The notes below the pieces were generated by a model. That model saw only the letters and a program-made list of their open reading frames with translations. It had not been told where the DNA came from and searched no databases. From NCBI GenBank assembly GCA_964574815.1, contig CAZNPL010000040.1:1-64000 (forward strand): 64,000 bases of DNA, written 5' to 3'. How positions within the stretch are numbered: position 1 is the first letter of the stretch; every line of letters begins with the position of its first letter. Below are positions 7,818 through 16,628 of the stretch, in pieces. Made by a program: the position numbers and the translations under genes. Source of the stretch: CAZNPL01 sp964574815 (GTDB lineage: Bacteria; Planctomycetota; Phycisphaerae; UBA1845).

Positions 7818-9491
7818 ATGTTCGAAATCACGGTTCTCGCACAGATGTCCGCGCCGGGAGGCTATATCAACCTCATCAAGCTCGGCGTGGTTCTGGCTTC
7901 GTTCATCGCCTGGACGTTCGGGTGCCAATGGGTTGACCGCGACACCGATGTGGTCAAGACGAAACGCGAGCGCTGGAACACGATCGTCCTCGGCGCCGGG
8001 TCGGCGGGGCTGGCGATCCTTTTCCTTCTTCCCTGGTCCGGAGGAGCCTATTTCATCGGGCTGGGGTTCTGGATTCTGCTGGCCGCTGGCGGGCAGCTCA
8101 CGTACGTCGTGCATCGCAACTCCCGCGTGATGCCCGCTCAGCGCATCCTCACGTTCAGACACGTGCAGCGCCTCTTCGCCAAGGACGAGGGGGGCGAGGT
8201 GGCCAAGCTGGACCGGGGGCAACGGATTCACCTGGCCAACCACGAGGGCGAAACGGTGAACCGTCCGATTGAGCGCGAGGAGGCGATCCAGCACGATACG
8301 ACTCAGGAGTTTCTATTCGACGTGCTGTGGCGCCGGGCCTCGGACGCGGATGTTCTGATCGGCAAGGATGAGGCCCGCGTCATCTACCGAATCGACGGCG
8401 TGGTTTCGGAACGTAGCGACGTGCTGAACTACGAAGACGCTCAGCGCGCGTTCTTTTACCTCAAGAAGCTCGCGGGATTGAATCCCGAGGAGATCCGGCG
8501 GCCTCAGAATGGCGAGATTGAGGCCGGCCTGCTGGTTGACGCGGGCGACCTTGAGCGGATTCGCGTGATCACCTCCGGGACGACCGCCGGTGAACGACTG
8601 CGTCTCCGAGTGGTCAAGGCGGCGAGTCACAAGCGGCTCGACGAACTGGGCATCAATCCTCAGCGACTCGAGAAGCTACGGGAAGTCATCAAGCAGCCGA
8701 CCGGGCTCGTGCTCGTCAGCGGGCTGAAGGGCAGCGGCATCTCAACCACCCAGTACGCCATTCTGAGAGAACACGACGCTTATATCCAGAACGTTCACAT
8801 CCTCGAGCGCAAGCCGCTTTACGATCTGGACAACATCACGCAGGTCGAGTTCAAGACCGGTACGGAGGGCATGATCTACGCCCGGCAGCTTCAAAGCGTG
8901 CTCCGGCGCGAGCCCGACGTCGTGGGCGTCGGCGAATGCGAGGACGCCGAGACGGCGAGGATTTCCGTTCGCGCCGCCGCCGAAAACCGCAAAGTCTACC
9001 TCGCCATTGAAGGGAAGAGCAGCTTCGACGCTCTGTCCCGCCTGATGGCCTTCACCGAGGACAATAAACTGGTCGCCAAGGCGCTGCTGGCCGTAGTGAA
9101 TCAGAGGCTGATTCGCATTCTGTGCCCTTCCTGTCGCCAGTCGTTCCGGCCGGACGAGAAGCTGTTGCGCAAAGCCAACATCCCCGCCGACAAGGTCGAG
9201 CACTTCCATCGTCCGCCGACCGAGCCGGTTTACGACCGCAAGGGCAGAGAAATCATCTGCCAGACCTGCCAGGGCAGCGGCTACGTGGATCGGACGGGCA
9301 TCTTCGAGATCCTCTTCGTTGACGACGCCGTCCGCAAGCTCATCGCCGCCGGCGCCCCGATCAAACAGATCAAGGCCCAGGCGAGAAAAAACAAGATGCT
9401 GTACATGGACGAGGAAGGGCTTCTGAAGGTCATCGACGGGACGACGGCGCTCGACGAGGTCATTCGGGTCCTCCGTGACGACAAGAAGTAA
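7818..9491 (+). CDS. GspE/PilB-like secretion ATPase with degenerate nucleotide-binding site
   Basis: A 557-aa protein. The N-terminus has about three transmembrane helices (residues about 14-100), which normal GspE/PilB proteins lack. The rest aligns with the T2SS/T4P ATPase core: an N2-like domain, then a P-loop position reading GLKGSGISTT (about 302-311), where the invariant Lys of GxTGSGKTT is Ile. The Walker B region keeps REPDVVGVGECEDAETA, but the His box is replaced by LAIEGKSSFDAL. The zinc-binding four-Cys motif is intact (C436, C439, C481, C484). These changes suggest weak or no ATP hydrolysis, so it may be a membrane scaffold or regulatory paralogue. It is followed after 15 nt by a CvpA-like gene. 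The start is taken at 7818; 7809 is possible. Confidence 0.8.
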   Translation: MFEITVLAQMSAPGGYINLIKLGVVLASFIAWTFGCQWVDRDTDVVKTKRERWNTIVLGAGSAGLAILFLLPWSGGAYFIGLGFWILLAAGGQLTYVVHRNSRVMPAQRILTFRHVQRLFAKDEGGEVAKLDRGQRIHLANHEGETVNRPIEREEAIQHDTTQEFLFDVLWRRASDADVLIGKDEARVIYRIDGVVSERSDVLNYEDAQRAFFYLKKLAGLNPEEIRRPQNGEIEAGLLVDAGDLERIRVITSGTTAGERLRLRVVKAASHKRLDELGINPQRLEKLREVIKQPTGLVLVSGLKGSGISTTQYAILREHDAYIQNVHILERKPLYDLDNITQVEFKTGTEGMIYARQLQSVLRREPDVVGVGECEDAETARISVRAAAENRKVYLAIEGKSSFDALSRLMAFTEDNKLVAKALLAVVNQRLIRILCPSCRQSFRPDEKLLRKANIPADKVEHFHRPPTEPVYDRKGREIICQTCQGSGYVDRTGIFEILFVDDAVRKLIAAGAPIKQIKAQARKNKMLYMDEEGLLKVIDGTTALDEVIRVLRDDKK

Positions 9492-9506
9492 CCGGAGCGC
9501 GAATTC

Positions 9507-11240
9507 ATGGATTGGTTGTCGCTGCTGCTCATCATCCTGATCGCCGTCATCACCTACATACAGACGCTCTACGGTTTCATCAGCGCTCTGATCATGCTCG
9601 TGCTCGTGCTGGTCACCGTGCCGTTTGCGTTCACCGTGTACGAGTTCCTGGCCTTCAGGGTGGTCATCGACTACCTCAACGACCTCGCTCTGCCCGTGTC
9701 GTTCATGGTCTCGTTCATCGCGCCGCTGATCGGTCTCCGCTTGCTGATGGACAAGTACATCACCCGGGCCAACCTCCTGCCTGTTCTGTTCGACAAGATC
9801 GGCGCCGCCGTCGCCGGCTTCTTCGCCGCCTGGCTTCTCGCCGGCGTGATCGCCGTCGCCGTCTTCATGATCCCCTTCAGCGGCAGTTTCCTCGGAAAAC
9901 CGCTGTTGGACCGCGAAACCGGCGAACCGGCGGGCTTGTGGCTGAGTCCCCACCGGGTCGCTGTCGGTTATGCGGTCATGATGTCCAACGGCGTCTTCAG
10001 CGGCCCGCGCGAGTGGTCGAACGATCATCCCGATCTGATCCAGGAACTGGCCTGGGCCATGTCGACCCATCACAACAGCCGGCAGATCGTGCCGCCGGGT
10101 TCCGTCGAACTGATCAAAGCGGAGATCCGCCAGTATATTTTCAACAAGACGGAAGGCCCCCGTCATCGAGGCCAACGGCCCGAACCCACCTACAGCCCCG
10201 TCACCGCCGAACACGAGCACTACTGGCTTCTTCTCCGGCTTCAGATTCACTCGACGGCCGAGGACTCGGATACGGGCCAGCGGTTCTCCTCGCGGCAGAT
10301 TCGACTGGTGGGCTTCGACAATCCGAACGCTGACGCTTCCAACTACTATGTCAAGGCCATCAACGACAACGACGACCCGAGCCGGGCGGTGACGATCGAG
10401 CCGGATGAGTTCTACCGGCCGGACGCCGCCGGTGAAGTCGACGTCGTATTCGAAGTCCCGGACAAGTTCGTGCCTCGCTTCGTGGAATACAAGCTCGGTT
10501 CGCGGATCGATCTGACACAGGTGTCGCCCGCGTCAGCACCCGAACCTCCGCCGGCCGCCGCGTCGCGTCCCGAACCGCCCGACACACGTCGGACTGCCTC
10601 CGCGCCGCCCGCTCCCGAGCCGACGACTCCGCCGGAGGACCGCCGCAGCGGTGGGCGAGTGTCGGGTGTCCGCGGCAGCGGCGAAGAAGCGAGGTTCTCG
10701 GATGAGCTGCCAATGCCGATGACCGACTACCAGCAGTTCGATTTCGATCACACCGGCGAGGCCATGGCGCGAGGACATATTTACGGCGAACGCGATGAGC
10801 AGGCGGGATCCGGTCCCGGACCGCGCGTCACAGAGTTCCAGGTGCCCCCGGATAAGCGCATGTTCCAGCTTGATGTGCGTACGCTGCAGGCCGGCAGCAC
10901 CCTCGGCCGGGCCCTCAGCTTCGCCGTCACCTCCGTGCGGAACTACCAGCTTCGCGACGCGGCCGGCAATGCTTACCCCGTCGTCGGGCAATTCGCCGTG
11001 GCCGACGTGGACGGCACGGAAGTGGTCGAGGTGCAATACTTTCCGGAGGCGGTCGGGGCCACCGGGCGGGGCGGCATCCGCGACTTCAGCAGAATCAAGG
11101 ATCGCCACCTCGAAGGCTCCGACTACCGGCTTGTCTACCTCTTCCTTGTCGAGCCCGGCGCGCAACTCACCGAATTCACCACCGGCACCGGCCGACGCCC
11201 GACCGACCTGCGGGACCGCAACCTCGTCGCCCCAAACTAA
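9507..11240 (+). CDS. CvpA-family membrane protein with long soluble C-terminus
   Basis: A 577-aa protein. The first 120 residues carry four hydrophobic helices in the order seen in CvpA/colicin V production proteins (opening MDWLSLLLIILIAVITYIQT). A soluble region of about 450 residues follows, including a Pro/Ala/Glu-rich linker near 350-400 and beta-rich sequence after it. CvpA proteins are tied to envelope homeostasis, but their molecular activity is not settled. The gene begins 15 nt after the GspE-like gene, so the two membrane proteins are probably made together and may interact. The C-terminal half matches nothing I recognise. Confidence 0.65.
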   Translation: MDWLSLLLIILIAVITYIQTLYGFISALIMLVLVLVTVPFAFTVYEFLAFRVVIDYLNDLALPVSFMVSFIAPLIGLRLLMDKYITRANLLPVLFDKIGAAVAGFFAAWLLAGVIAVAVFMIPFSGSFLGKPLLDRETGEPAGLWLSPHRVAVGYAVMMSNGVFSGPREWSNDHPDLIQELAWAMSTHHNSRQIVPPGSVELIKAEIRQYIFNKTEGPRHRGQRPEPTYSPVTAEHEHYWLLLRLQIHSTAEDSDTGQRFSSRQIRLVGFDNPNADASNYYVKAINDNDDPSRAVTIEPDEFYRPDAAGEVDVVFEVPDKFVPRFVEYKLGSRIDLTQVSPASAPEPPPAAASRPEPPDTRRTASAPPAPEPTTPPEDRRSGGRVSGVRGSGEEARFSDELPMPMTDYQQFDFDHTGEAMARGHIYGERDEQAGSGPGPRVTEFQVPPDKRMFQLDVRTLQAGSTLGRALSFAVTSVRNYQLRDAAGNAYPVVGQFAVADVDGTEVVEVQYFPEAVGATGRGGIRDFSRIKDRHLEGSDYRLVYLFLVEPGAQLTEFTTGTGRRPTDLRDRNLVAPN

Positions 11241-11494
11241 GACCGCTGCCAGAGTCAGGTGCCACGGGTGGCGTGCCCGCCTGTGCTCACTCTGGTGCGC
11301 GATAAGGGTGGGGGAACAACCTGCCGCAGAAAAGCCCGGTGCCCCCCGCTGGAATCGCCACGGACCCGTGGCCGCGAACGTCGGTGCCTCAACTTCCAGG
11401 CGAGTTACGCGTAGAATAGGACGACAGAACGAATGAGAGATTGAACACAACGCCGGCCGCCGCAAAGCTCGGCACCGGACGAACGAGCCAAGCC

Positions 11495-11788
11495 ATGCCG
11501 ATCTACGTCTACGAAGTGATTTTGGAGGATGGTCGCGGGGGCGACCGCTTCGAGGTGCTACAGTCCTACAACGACCCGGAACTGAAGCAGCACCCGGAAA
11601 CGGGCCAACCCGTCCGCCGCATCATTCAGGCGCCCCGTGTTGCCGGCAAGTGGTCCGACCTGAAGACGAAATCAACGCTCAGCGATCGCAACCTGGCCGA
11701 CAAAGGCTTCACCAAGTACGTCAAGACGGATCAGGGTCGCTACGAGAAGACAACCGGCGCCGGCCCCGACCGGATCTCAGGCGATTGA
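11495..11788 (+). CDS. FmdB-like small protein lacking the zinc cysteines
   Basis: A 97-aa protein. The N-terminus MPIYVYEVILEDGRGGDRFE and the following FEVLQSYNDPEL...PVRRIIQAP follow the FmdB zinc-ribbon pattern (MPIYEY..C..C....FEVLQ....C..C...PVRRLI) closely. All four zinc-binding Cys are replaced, so the fold must be held in another way or has lost the metal. The tail is Lys-rich and ends GPDRISGD. FmdB proteins are putative regulators of unproven function. The ATG at 11495 is chosen because it gives the conserved MPIY start, although no strong ribosome binding site precedes it. Confidence 0.7.
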   Translation: MPIYVYEVILEDGRGGDRFEVLQSYNDPELKQHPETGQPVRRIIQAPRVAGKWSDLKTKSTLSDRNLADKGFTKYVKTDQGRYEKTTGAGPDRISGD

Positions 11789-11879
11789 CGCTCCGGCAAC
11801 GCGACGAAGCGGGGCGTGTTGCCTGTGTCGCCGTACTCATTTCCGGTGCCGCGTGAGCCGGTATCACGCAGGCGGCGAT

Positions 11880-13205
11880 TCAGTCGGTTGTTCCGGGCGG
11901 CGTAGTCGGGGCGGACAACTCCTCATCGCAGAGCGATTCAGCGGGCTCCATCAGATCAAACGGGTCCACGAGGTCAAAATAGGCGATCGATCCGACGCGG
12001 CGAAGTTCCGGCAGATCCGTCTGAGCCACTACGTCCTTCCGTTCCGTGACGTTCACCATGCACCGCAGCGCGCCCCCCCATCGGTAGAGCTCCGAGACGT
12101 CGATGTGCTTGACGTCGAATCCCAGCCGTCGATAAACCAAGGCCGCCTCAATATCCAGTTCCGGCATCCGATACATCGGCAGGTACACGATGCGCCGCCC
12201 CCCCCGCTCCTCCATCAAGACGTTGTTGTACGTGATCATCCAGTCCCCGAACGGGTCGACGATCGCGGGAACGCGATACACCCGGTAGCCCGCACGCTCC
12301 ATCAACCGCGCCACGTCATCAAGCTGTTGTTGCATGTACTCCGACGTCACGACCGCCGACATCTCAGCTTCGCACTCCGCGTCCACCAGGGCGGCCGCCT
12401 CCTCGGAGAGCGCCTCGCCCCGCGCGACGTCGGCCACCAGTACGGAATCCTCCCCGATCGGCGTCATGTACATATCCACGTGGCACCACGGGACTTCGTC
12501 GTCCGCGTCACGCACGAAGATCAGCGGACGGCCGGCGATCGCCCTGAGCGCGCCCGGCGTCAGCCCGCGATACTCCGGCGCGTTCTCGGCCAGGACATTC
12601 ACGCCCACGAACACGTGCCGCCCGTTGGACACGATGTTGCCGCCCTCGAAGAAGAACGGCGCCTCGTCCACCAGCGGACCCGCCGAAACCACCGCCAGCT
12701 CCATCTGAACCGCGAGCTCGTTCAGTTGCGGAATCTCGTAGTACGGGTCCGGCATCGGAATATATGCGTTCGCCGGCAGTGACAGGTTCCCCCATTGCCT
12801 CGCGAGAAACCGATCGCGCGCCCAAAGGGTCAGGTCGCCCCCGACGTTGACCACCGAAAGATCCCGTCCGCCCACCGACACGTATGATCCCCACGTGGCC
12901 AGGAACCGCCCGGCGGACTCCTGGTCGGGGCAGAGCACCGTCACGTCCGTGTCGGTCGGCAGCTCCGCAAAAAGATCCTGATAAAAGACGTGCAGCTCTT
13001 CGTCGACGTTCGGCTCGTAATGCAGCCGCACGGCCGCAATCGCCCCACGCGTGTCGGGTATCACGCCGGCGCCGTCTGGACGTAGCAGCTCGCCCTCCGC
13101 CACGGCAATAGGACAGAGCAGCAGCACCGGGCCACAAGCTGCCAGCAACGCAGCAAGTCGCCCGCGCACACCGGCACGCAGCGTCCAAAGCGAACGTTCA
13201 CTCAT
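11880..13205 (-). CDS. secreted agmatine deiminase/peptidyl-arginine deiminase-family protein
   Basis: A 441-aa protein with a signal peptide (hydrophobic about 15-35, cleavage near AVAEGE). The guanidino-modifying enzyme motifs are present in order: LWARDRFLARQ, FFFEGGNIVSNGRHVFVG, a His-Asp pair in WCHVDMYMTP, NNVLME, and the nucleophile Cys382 in GGALRCMVN. In the family these catalyse hydrolysis of the guanidinium of agmatine or of peptidyl arginine to citrulline. The export signal argues against the cytosolic agmatine pathway and for an extracytoplasmic or peptidyl substrate. No polyamine genes lie nearby. It is monocistronic between convergent and spaced neighbours. Confidence 0.75.
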   Translation of the reverse strand: MSERSLWTLRAGVRGRLAALLAACGPVLLLCPIAVAEGELLRPDGAGVIPDTRGAIAAVRLHYEPNVDEELHVFYQDLFAELPTDTDVTVLCPDQESAGRFLATWGSYVSVGGRDLSVVNVGGDLTLWARDRFLARQWGNLSLPANAYIPMPDPYYEIPQLNELAVQMELAVVSAGPLVDEAPFFFEGGNIVSNGRHVFVGVNVLAENAPEYRGLTPGALRAIAGRPLIFVRDADDEVPWCHVDMYMTPIGEDSVLVADVARGEALSEEAAALVDAECEAEMSAVVTSEYMQQQLDDVARLMERAGYRVYRVPAIVDPFGDWMITYNNVLMEERGGRRIVYLPMYRMPELDIEAALVYRRLGFDVKHIDVSELYRWGGALRCMVNVTERKDVVAQTDLPELRRVGSIAYFDLVDPFDLMEPAESLCDEELSAPTTPPGTTD

Positions 13206-13548
13206 CGCGATTCATTCCGTAAACCGGTCAACGAAGAATGCCGGGCTCCCCATCCCGCAGAATCACCCTGCACCGGGAGCGCCTACCAACCCCTCAAGAG
13301 CATGCCCGACGCCGGTCAGTGTGCTATGAAATCAGGATTAAAATCTCTTCATGCCGCGCCGGCCCCCGCAAGCCGCTACCCGAAGGGGCATAGACCTGCC
13401 GCCGGTGTCGCCGCCCGCGCTTGCGATGGAGGTGTTACCTGTCGACAACAGAGGTCTGATAACTCGAAATGTGATGCTGCGGAAGGAGCCGGGCCTTCTG
13501 GTCCCGGACCCACCGGAATACGCCGCCCGCGTCAACCCGCCGGCCGAC
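13206..13548. other. intergenic, no gene seen
   Basis: The frames here are short and Arg/Pro-rich. The region should carry the promoter of the deiminase gene and the end of the carbohydrate operon; no clear terminator hairpin with a T run was found. Confidence 0.45.
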
Positions 13549-14757
13549 TTACTTGCTCGACTGTCTCTTCAATGACGACTTCCACGCGGCGCCTCTGATT
13601 TCGTCAAAGAACGGCGTGCTTCCGCGCTCGACGCAGGCGACGGCATACAGATACATCGAGGCCGACCACGTCTGCCAATCCTGTCCGCGCGGACGCCCTC
13701 TGCCCGCATCAAACCACTCGTTGAAACCGAATTCGACCTTCTGCTCGCGAGCCGGCTTCACGAGATCCGCAAACTGCTCGAGCCGTGCACGGGCCAGGCG
13801 GAACCGCTCCGCCGCAACCAGCGCCGCAACGTAGAAGCCGCACACGAATGGCCAGACGCCCCCGTTGTGGTAATCGCCGGGTTTATTGAACTGCTCGTAC
13901 CGGGGCCGCCAGTCGGGGTCGCCCGGCTGAATATACGGAAAGAGACACGGCGGAAGCGACAGCGCGAGCTTGCCGTCTCGGCGCAACGCTTCGCACTCCG
14001 CCTCGATCCAGCCGATCAGGGCAGTAGCGCGGGATGGCGAAGCCAGCCCCGAAAGGATCGCGAGGCAGTTACCCAGCAGGTCGAACCGCTCGCTGTTGTG
14101 AATCTTGTACGACCACATGGCGTAATAAGGCTTGTGGCGCACCGCCAGGCCCTCGTGAACGTGACGCCGACCCTTGTCCGCCCGGACGTCGAAACGGTGC
14201 ATCATCGTCTTGAGCTCGGCCGCTTCGTCGGTAAAGCCGTACAGCCGCAGATAGCTGTACACCAGGGCGTTGACGTACAGCCCGTAGCCCAGCACCCACT
14301 GTTCGTCGCGCCAGTCGCTGGTCGGCTGCTGCGCCACCATGATCGTGTCGTCGGGGCTCTGATAGCGCATCCACGTGATTGACTTCTCCGCCGCGGACTG
14401 CAGAAAGTCTGCCTCGCCCGTCGCCCGCCGGTACATGCCCAGCGCCAACAGGAACAAGGGTGTGGTATCGCTGGCACCGCAACTGTGCGGGTCGTGCGCC
14501 AGTGATGCGATGTGCCCGCGCGGGCTCTGATGCCGGGCCAGCGCCGCCAACACGCGCCGCAGCAAGGCCGCCAGGTCCGGTTCCTCGCTGACAAGGACGC
14601 CCAGCGCCGCAATCATCCAGTCGCGCGTATATGGCTCCGGATACCCCCAGCCGGCCGTTCGCGGCATCCCCTTGAAGGGACCGCGGGCGTTGTGCCGCAG
14701 CACCTCGACCGCCGCGGCGCGGGCGGCGCGTACAGAATCTGAAAGGTCGGCGTCCAC
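13549..14757 (-). CDS. GH100-like (alkaline/neutral invertase) glycosidase
   Basis: A 402-aa protein of the (alpha/alpha)6-barrel type. Diagnostic segments are YTRDWMIAALGVL with the Asp expected to be the acid, ASDTTPLFLLALGMY, HNGGVWPFVCGFYVAALVAA and FNEWFDAGRGRPRGQDWQTWSA. The family includes alkaline/neutral invertases cleaving sucrose and related glucosidases described as glycogen-debranching-like. It is the last gene of a minus-strand operon with GH130, PIG-L and GT4 genes; its GTG start is 5 nt after the GT4 stop. Hence its true substrate is more likely the small glycoside made or recycled by that operon than free sucrose. No signal peptide, so it acts in the cytoplasm. Confidence 0.78.
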   Translation of the reverse strand: MDADLSDSVRAARAAAVEVLRHNARGPFKGMPRTAGWGYPEPYTRDWMIAALGVLVSEEPDLAALLRRVLAALARHQSPRGHIASLAHDPHSCGASDTTPLFLLALGMYRRATGEADFLQSAAEKSITWMRYQSPDDTIMVAQQPTSDWRDEQWVLGYGLYVNALVYSYLRLYGFTDEAAELKTMMHRFDVRADKGRRHVHEGLAVRHKPYYAMWSYKIHNSERFDLLGNCLAILSGLASPSRATALIGWIEAECEALRRDGKLALSLPPCLFPYIQPGDPDWRPRYEQFNKPGDYHNGGVWPFVCGFYVAALVAAERFRLARARLEQFADLVKPAREQKVEFGFNEWFDAGRGRPRGQDWQTWSASMYLYAVACVERGSTPFFDEIRGAAWKSSLKRQSSK

Positions 14758-14762
14758 GGGTC

Positions 14763-15905
14763 TCAGTTGATGTCCAGTCTTTCCCGGACCAGGTCGACAA
14801 ACTTCTGCGCCACGACGCGGTAGTCAAATCGGTCCACGGCGCGCACGCGACCCACCTCGCCCATCTTTCGCCGCAACGCAGGGTCGCCCATCAGGTCCAT
14901 CAGGTAATTTGCAATATCGTGAACACTCGCCCGGTAGTCCGCCGTACGCGGGTTTTCGAAGATCACGCGGTGCCCTTCCTCGTAGCCCGACTCCTCCCCC
15001 AGCAGCGTCTCCCCGATCCGAATCTCCTGGGCTATCCCGGCCAGGAATGCGGTTTCACCATGCACCATCGTATCCAACATGCCCATCGCCTTGATGCCGA
15101 TGACCGGCTTGCCGCAGGCGTTCGCCTCGACCTGGATCATGCCAAAGCCCTCCAGCCGCGACGGCGCGGCGTAAATGTCGCACGCGGCCAGCAGGTACGG
15201 CATGAAATCGCGCGAAATCGTGTTGGTCGTGTAGATCACGTTCTTGTCGATGCCCAGTTGCGTTGCCAACTGCAGGTCCACGAGGTTCTGCTGCATCGTT
15301 CGCGGCTGGGGCCAGACCTTGCAGACGTATTTCCAGTCCGGCGCCTTGCTGTCGTTGATGGCCAGCGCCTGCATGACTTCTTGGGCGCCCTTGGACGTCG
15401 CATCTCCGCCGATCGTCAGGATCATGATCTGGTCAGGTGAAACCCCAAGCGCTTCACGAACACACCTGATCTTCCGATCGTCCCGGTCGCGCGGTATGAA
15501 GGCGTCCGTATCACAGCCGACCGGCAACACTTCGATAATGTCGCCGCGAATGCCGTCCCGCACGTACGTTTCCTTCACCCAGTTCGAGGTCACCAGAATC
15601 AGCGGCAGCTCGTTGAGCACCTCGTGGTAATTGGCAATGTACCCGTCTGCGACCAGCCACGGGACCGGTTGCGCCCCGTAACGCTGCGGGTGAAGAATCA
15701 AATGCGGGGTATGTCCCCAGTAACCGACGCCGACCACCACTTCCGGCTCGAACCAGCGATAGTACCACTCCTTCTCCTGTGCCGACTCGAAATGGCACGC
15801 GTGCACCTCGACGCCGAGCTCTCTCAGCCCCCGGCGGAGAAGATCCCCCTGCGTCGCAAGCCCGGCCGGTGAGGGCGGGTAGTCGTACAACACCAGTACC
15901 TTCAT
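14763..15905 (-). CDS. family 4 glycosyltransferase
   Basis: A 380-aa GT-B protein. The N-terminal half opens MKVLVLYDYPPSPAGLATQG with the glycine-rich acceptor loop. The C-terminal half has the donor site, LAACDIYAAPSRLEGFGMIQ followed by VEANACGKPVIG, which contains the E-x7-E motif of retaining GT4 enzymes. It would transfer a sugar from a nucleotide donor. Its ATG overlaps the PIG-L stop by four bases (ATGA) and it ends 5 nt before the GH100 gene. The GT4 plus PIG-L pairing is that of bacillithiol (BshA/BshB) and mycothiol (MshA/MshB) synthesis, where the deacetylase acts on the transferred GlcNAc, but no thiol ligase is present here. Confidence 0.85.
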   Translation of the reverse strand: MKVLVLYDYPPSPAGLATQGDLLRRGLRELGVEVHACHFESAQEKEWYYRWFEPEVVVGVGYWGHTPHLILHPQRYGAQPVPWLVADGYIANYHEVLNELPLILVTSNWVKETYVRDGIRGDIIEVLPVGCDTDAFIPRDRDDRKIRCVREALGVSPDQIMILTIGGDATSKGAQEVMQALAINDSKAPDWKYVCKVWPQPRTMQQNLVDLQLATQLGIDKNVIYTTNTISRDFMPYLLAACDIYAAPSRLEGFGMIQVEANACGKPVIGIKAMGMLDTMVHGETAFLAGIAQEIRIGETLLGEESGYEEGHRVIFENPRTADYRASVHDIANYLMDLMGDPALRRKMGEVGRVRAVDRFDYRVVAQKFVDLVRERLDIN

Positions 15906-16567
15906 TCGTCCAATCCTCGCTGCTGCGCTTCCACCCAGTCAGCCGCCGCCCGCGCGCCGTCAAACGCCCGGAACGCTTCCCGACGTGGGGTCGTCCGCGC
16001 CTCCCAACTGTCAGCGCTGAAACCATAGACCTCGGTCACCAGACGGTACTTCTCACGCCAGATGTCCTCTCGAAGCACCTCCTGGATCGGAGCCTCGCTT
16101 TCCGCCTGCGGCAGATGTGTGCCGCCGCCGTCGTCGAACGCAAACATCCACAGCGCCCTGGTGCGGACCCGGCCGTCCGACCAGAGTGCCACCATCGCCC
16201 GGCACACCTCCTCATGACGGCGATGGCGCGTGTACTCTCCCCTCGGACCATGCGTCAGGATAACGTCGTACGCCGCATCCGGAAGCAAGCCCGCGATGAC
16301 CGCCTTCACGTTTTCATGATCCAGCGCCTGTTGATCCGGCCCGTCATCCACGTCGGCCATCACGCCCCGGGCGCGCAGATATTCCAGCAACCGGCCGAAG
16401 CGCCCCGCCCGCTCGGCGTCGCCGCCCCGGCACAGCGTCGCAATGAACCACGACCAGTCCGGCCGAGCCAGGATTGTGCCGCCCGCCCAAAGGATCTCAT
16501 CATCCGGATGGGCCACCACCACCGCCGCGCGTCGGTCCCCACGAGATTCACGGGTTGATTCAGCCAT
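15902..16567 (-). CDS. PIG-L/LmbE family N-deacetylase
   Basis: A 221-aa protein with the zinc site AHPDDE at about residue 20 and the second His in HGPRGEYTRHRRHEEV. The family removes N-acetyl groups from GlcNAc-containing molecules. The ATG at 16567 gives the usual short N-terminus; an open extension to 16606 is possible. It overlaps the GT4 gene, and together with GH130 and GH100 forms one transcription unit. The most direct reading is that it deacetylates the GT4 product. Confidence 0.85.
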   Translation of the reverse strand: MAESTRESRGDRRAAVVVAHPDDEILWAGGTILARPDWSWFIATLCRGGDAERAGRFGRLLEYLRARGVMADVDDGPDQQALDHENVKAVIAGLLPDAAYDVILTHGPRGEYTRHRRHEEVCRAMVALWSDGRVRTRALWMFAFDDGGGTHLPQAESEAPIQEVLREDIWREKYRLVTEVYGFSADSWEARTTPRREAFRAFDGARAAADWVEAQQRGLDE

Positions 16568-16628
16568 GCTCAGCGTCGGAATATACGCAGTCGGGGCCGA
16601 CCGCAATCACCCCGCATACGCCTCATCC

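Noticed and set aside
8742..10250. 502-codon minus-strand frame across the GspE-like and CvpA-like genes
   Set aside because: It crosses two real genes on the other strand and has no family motif.
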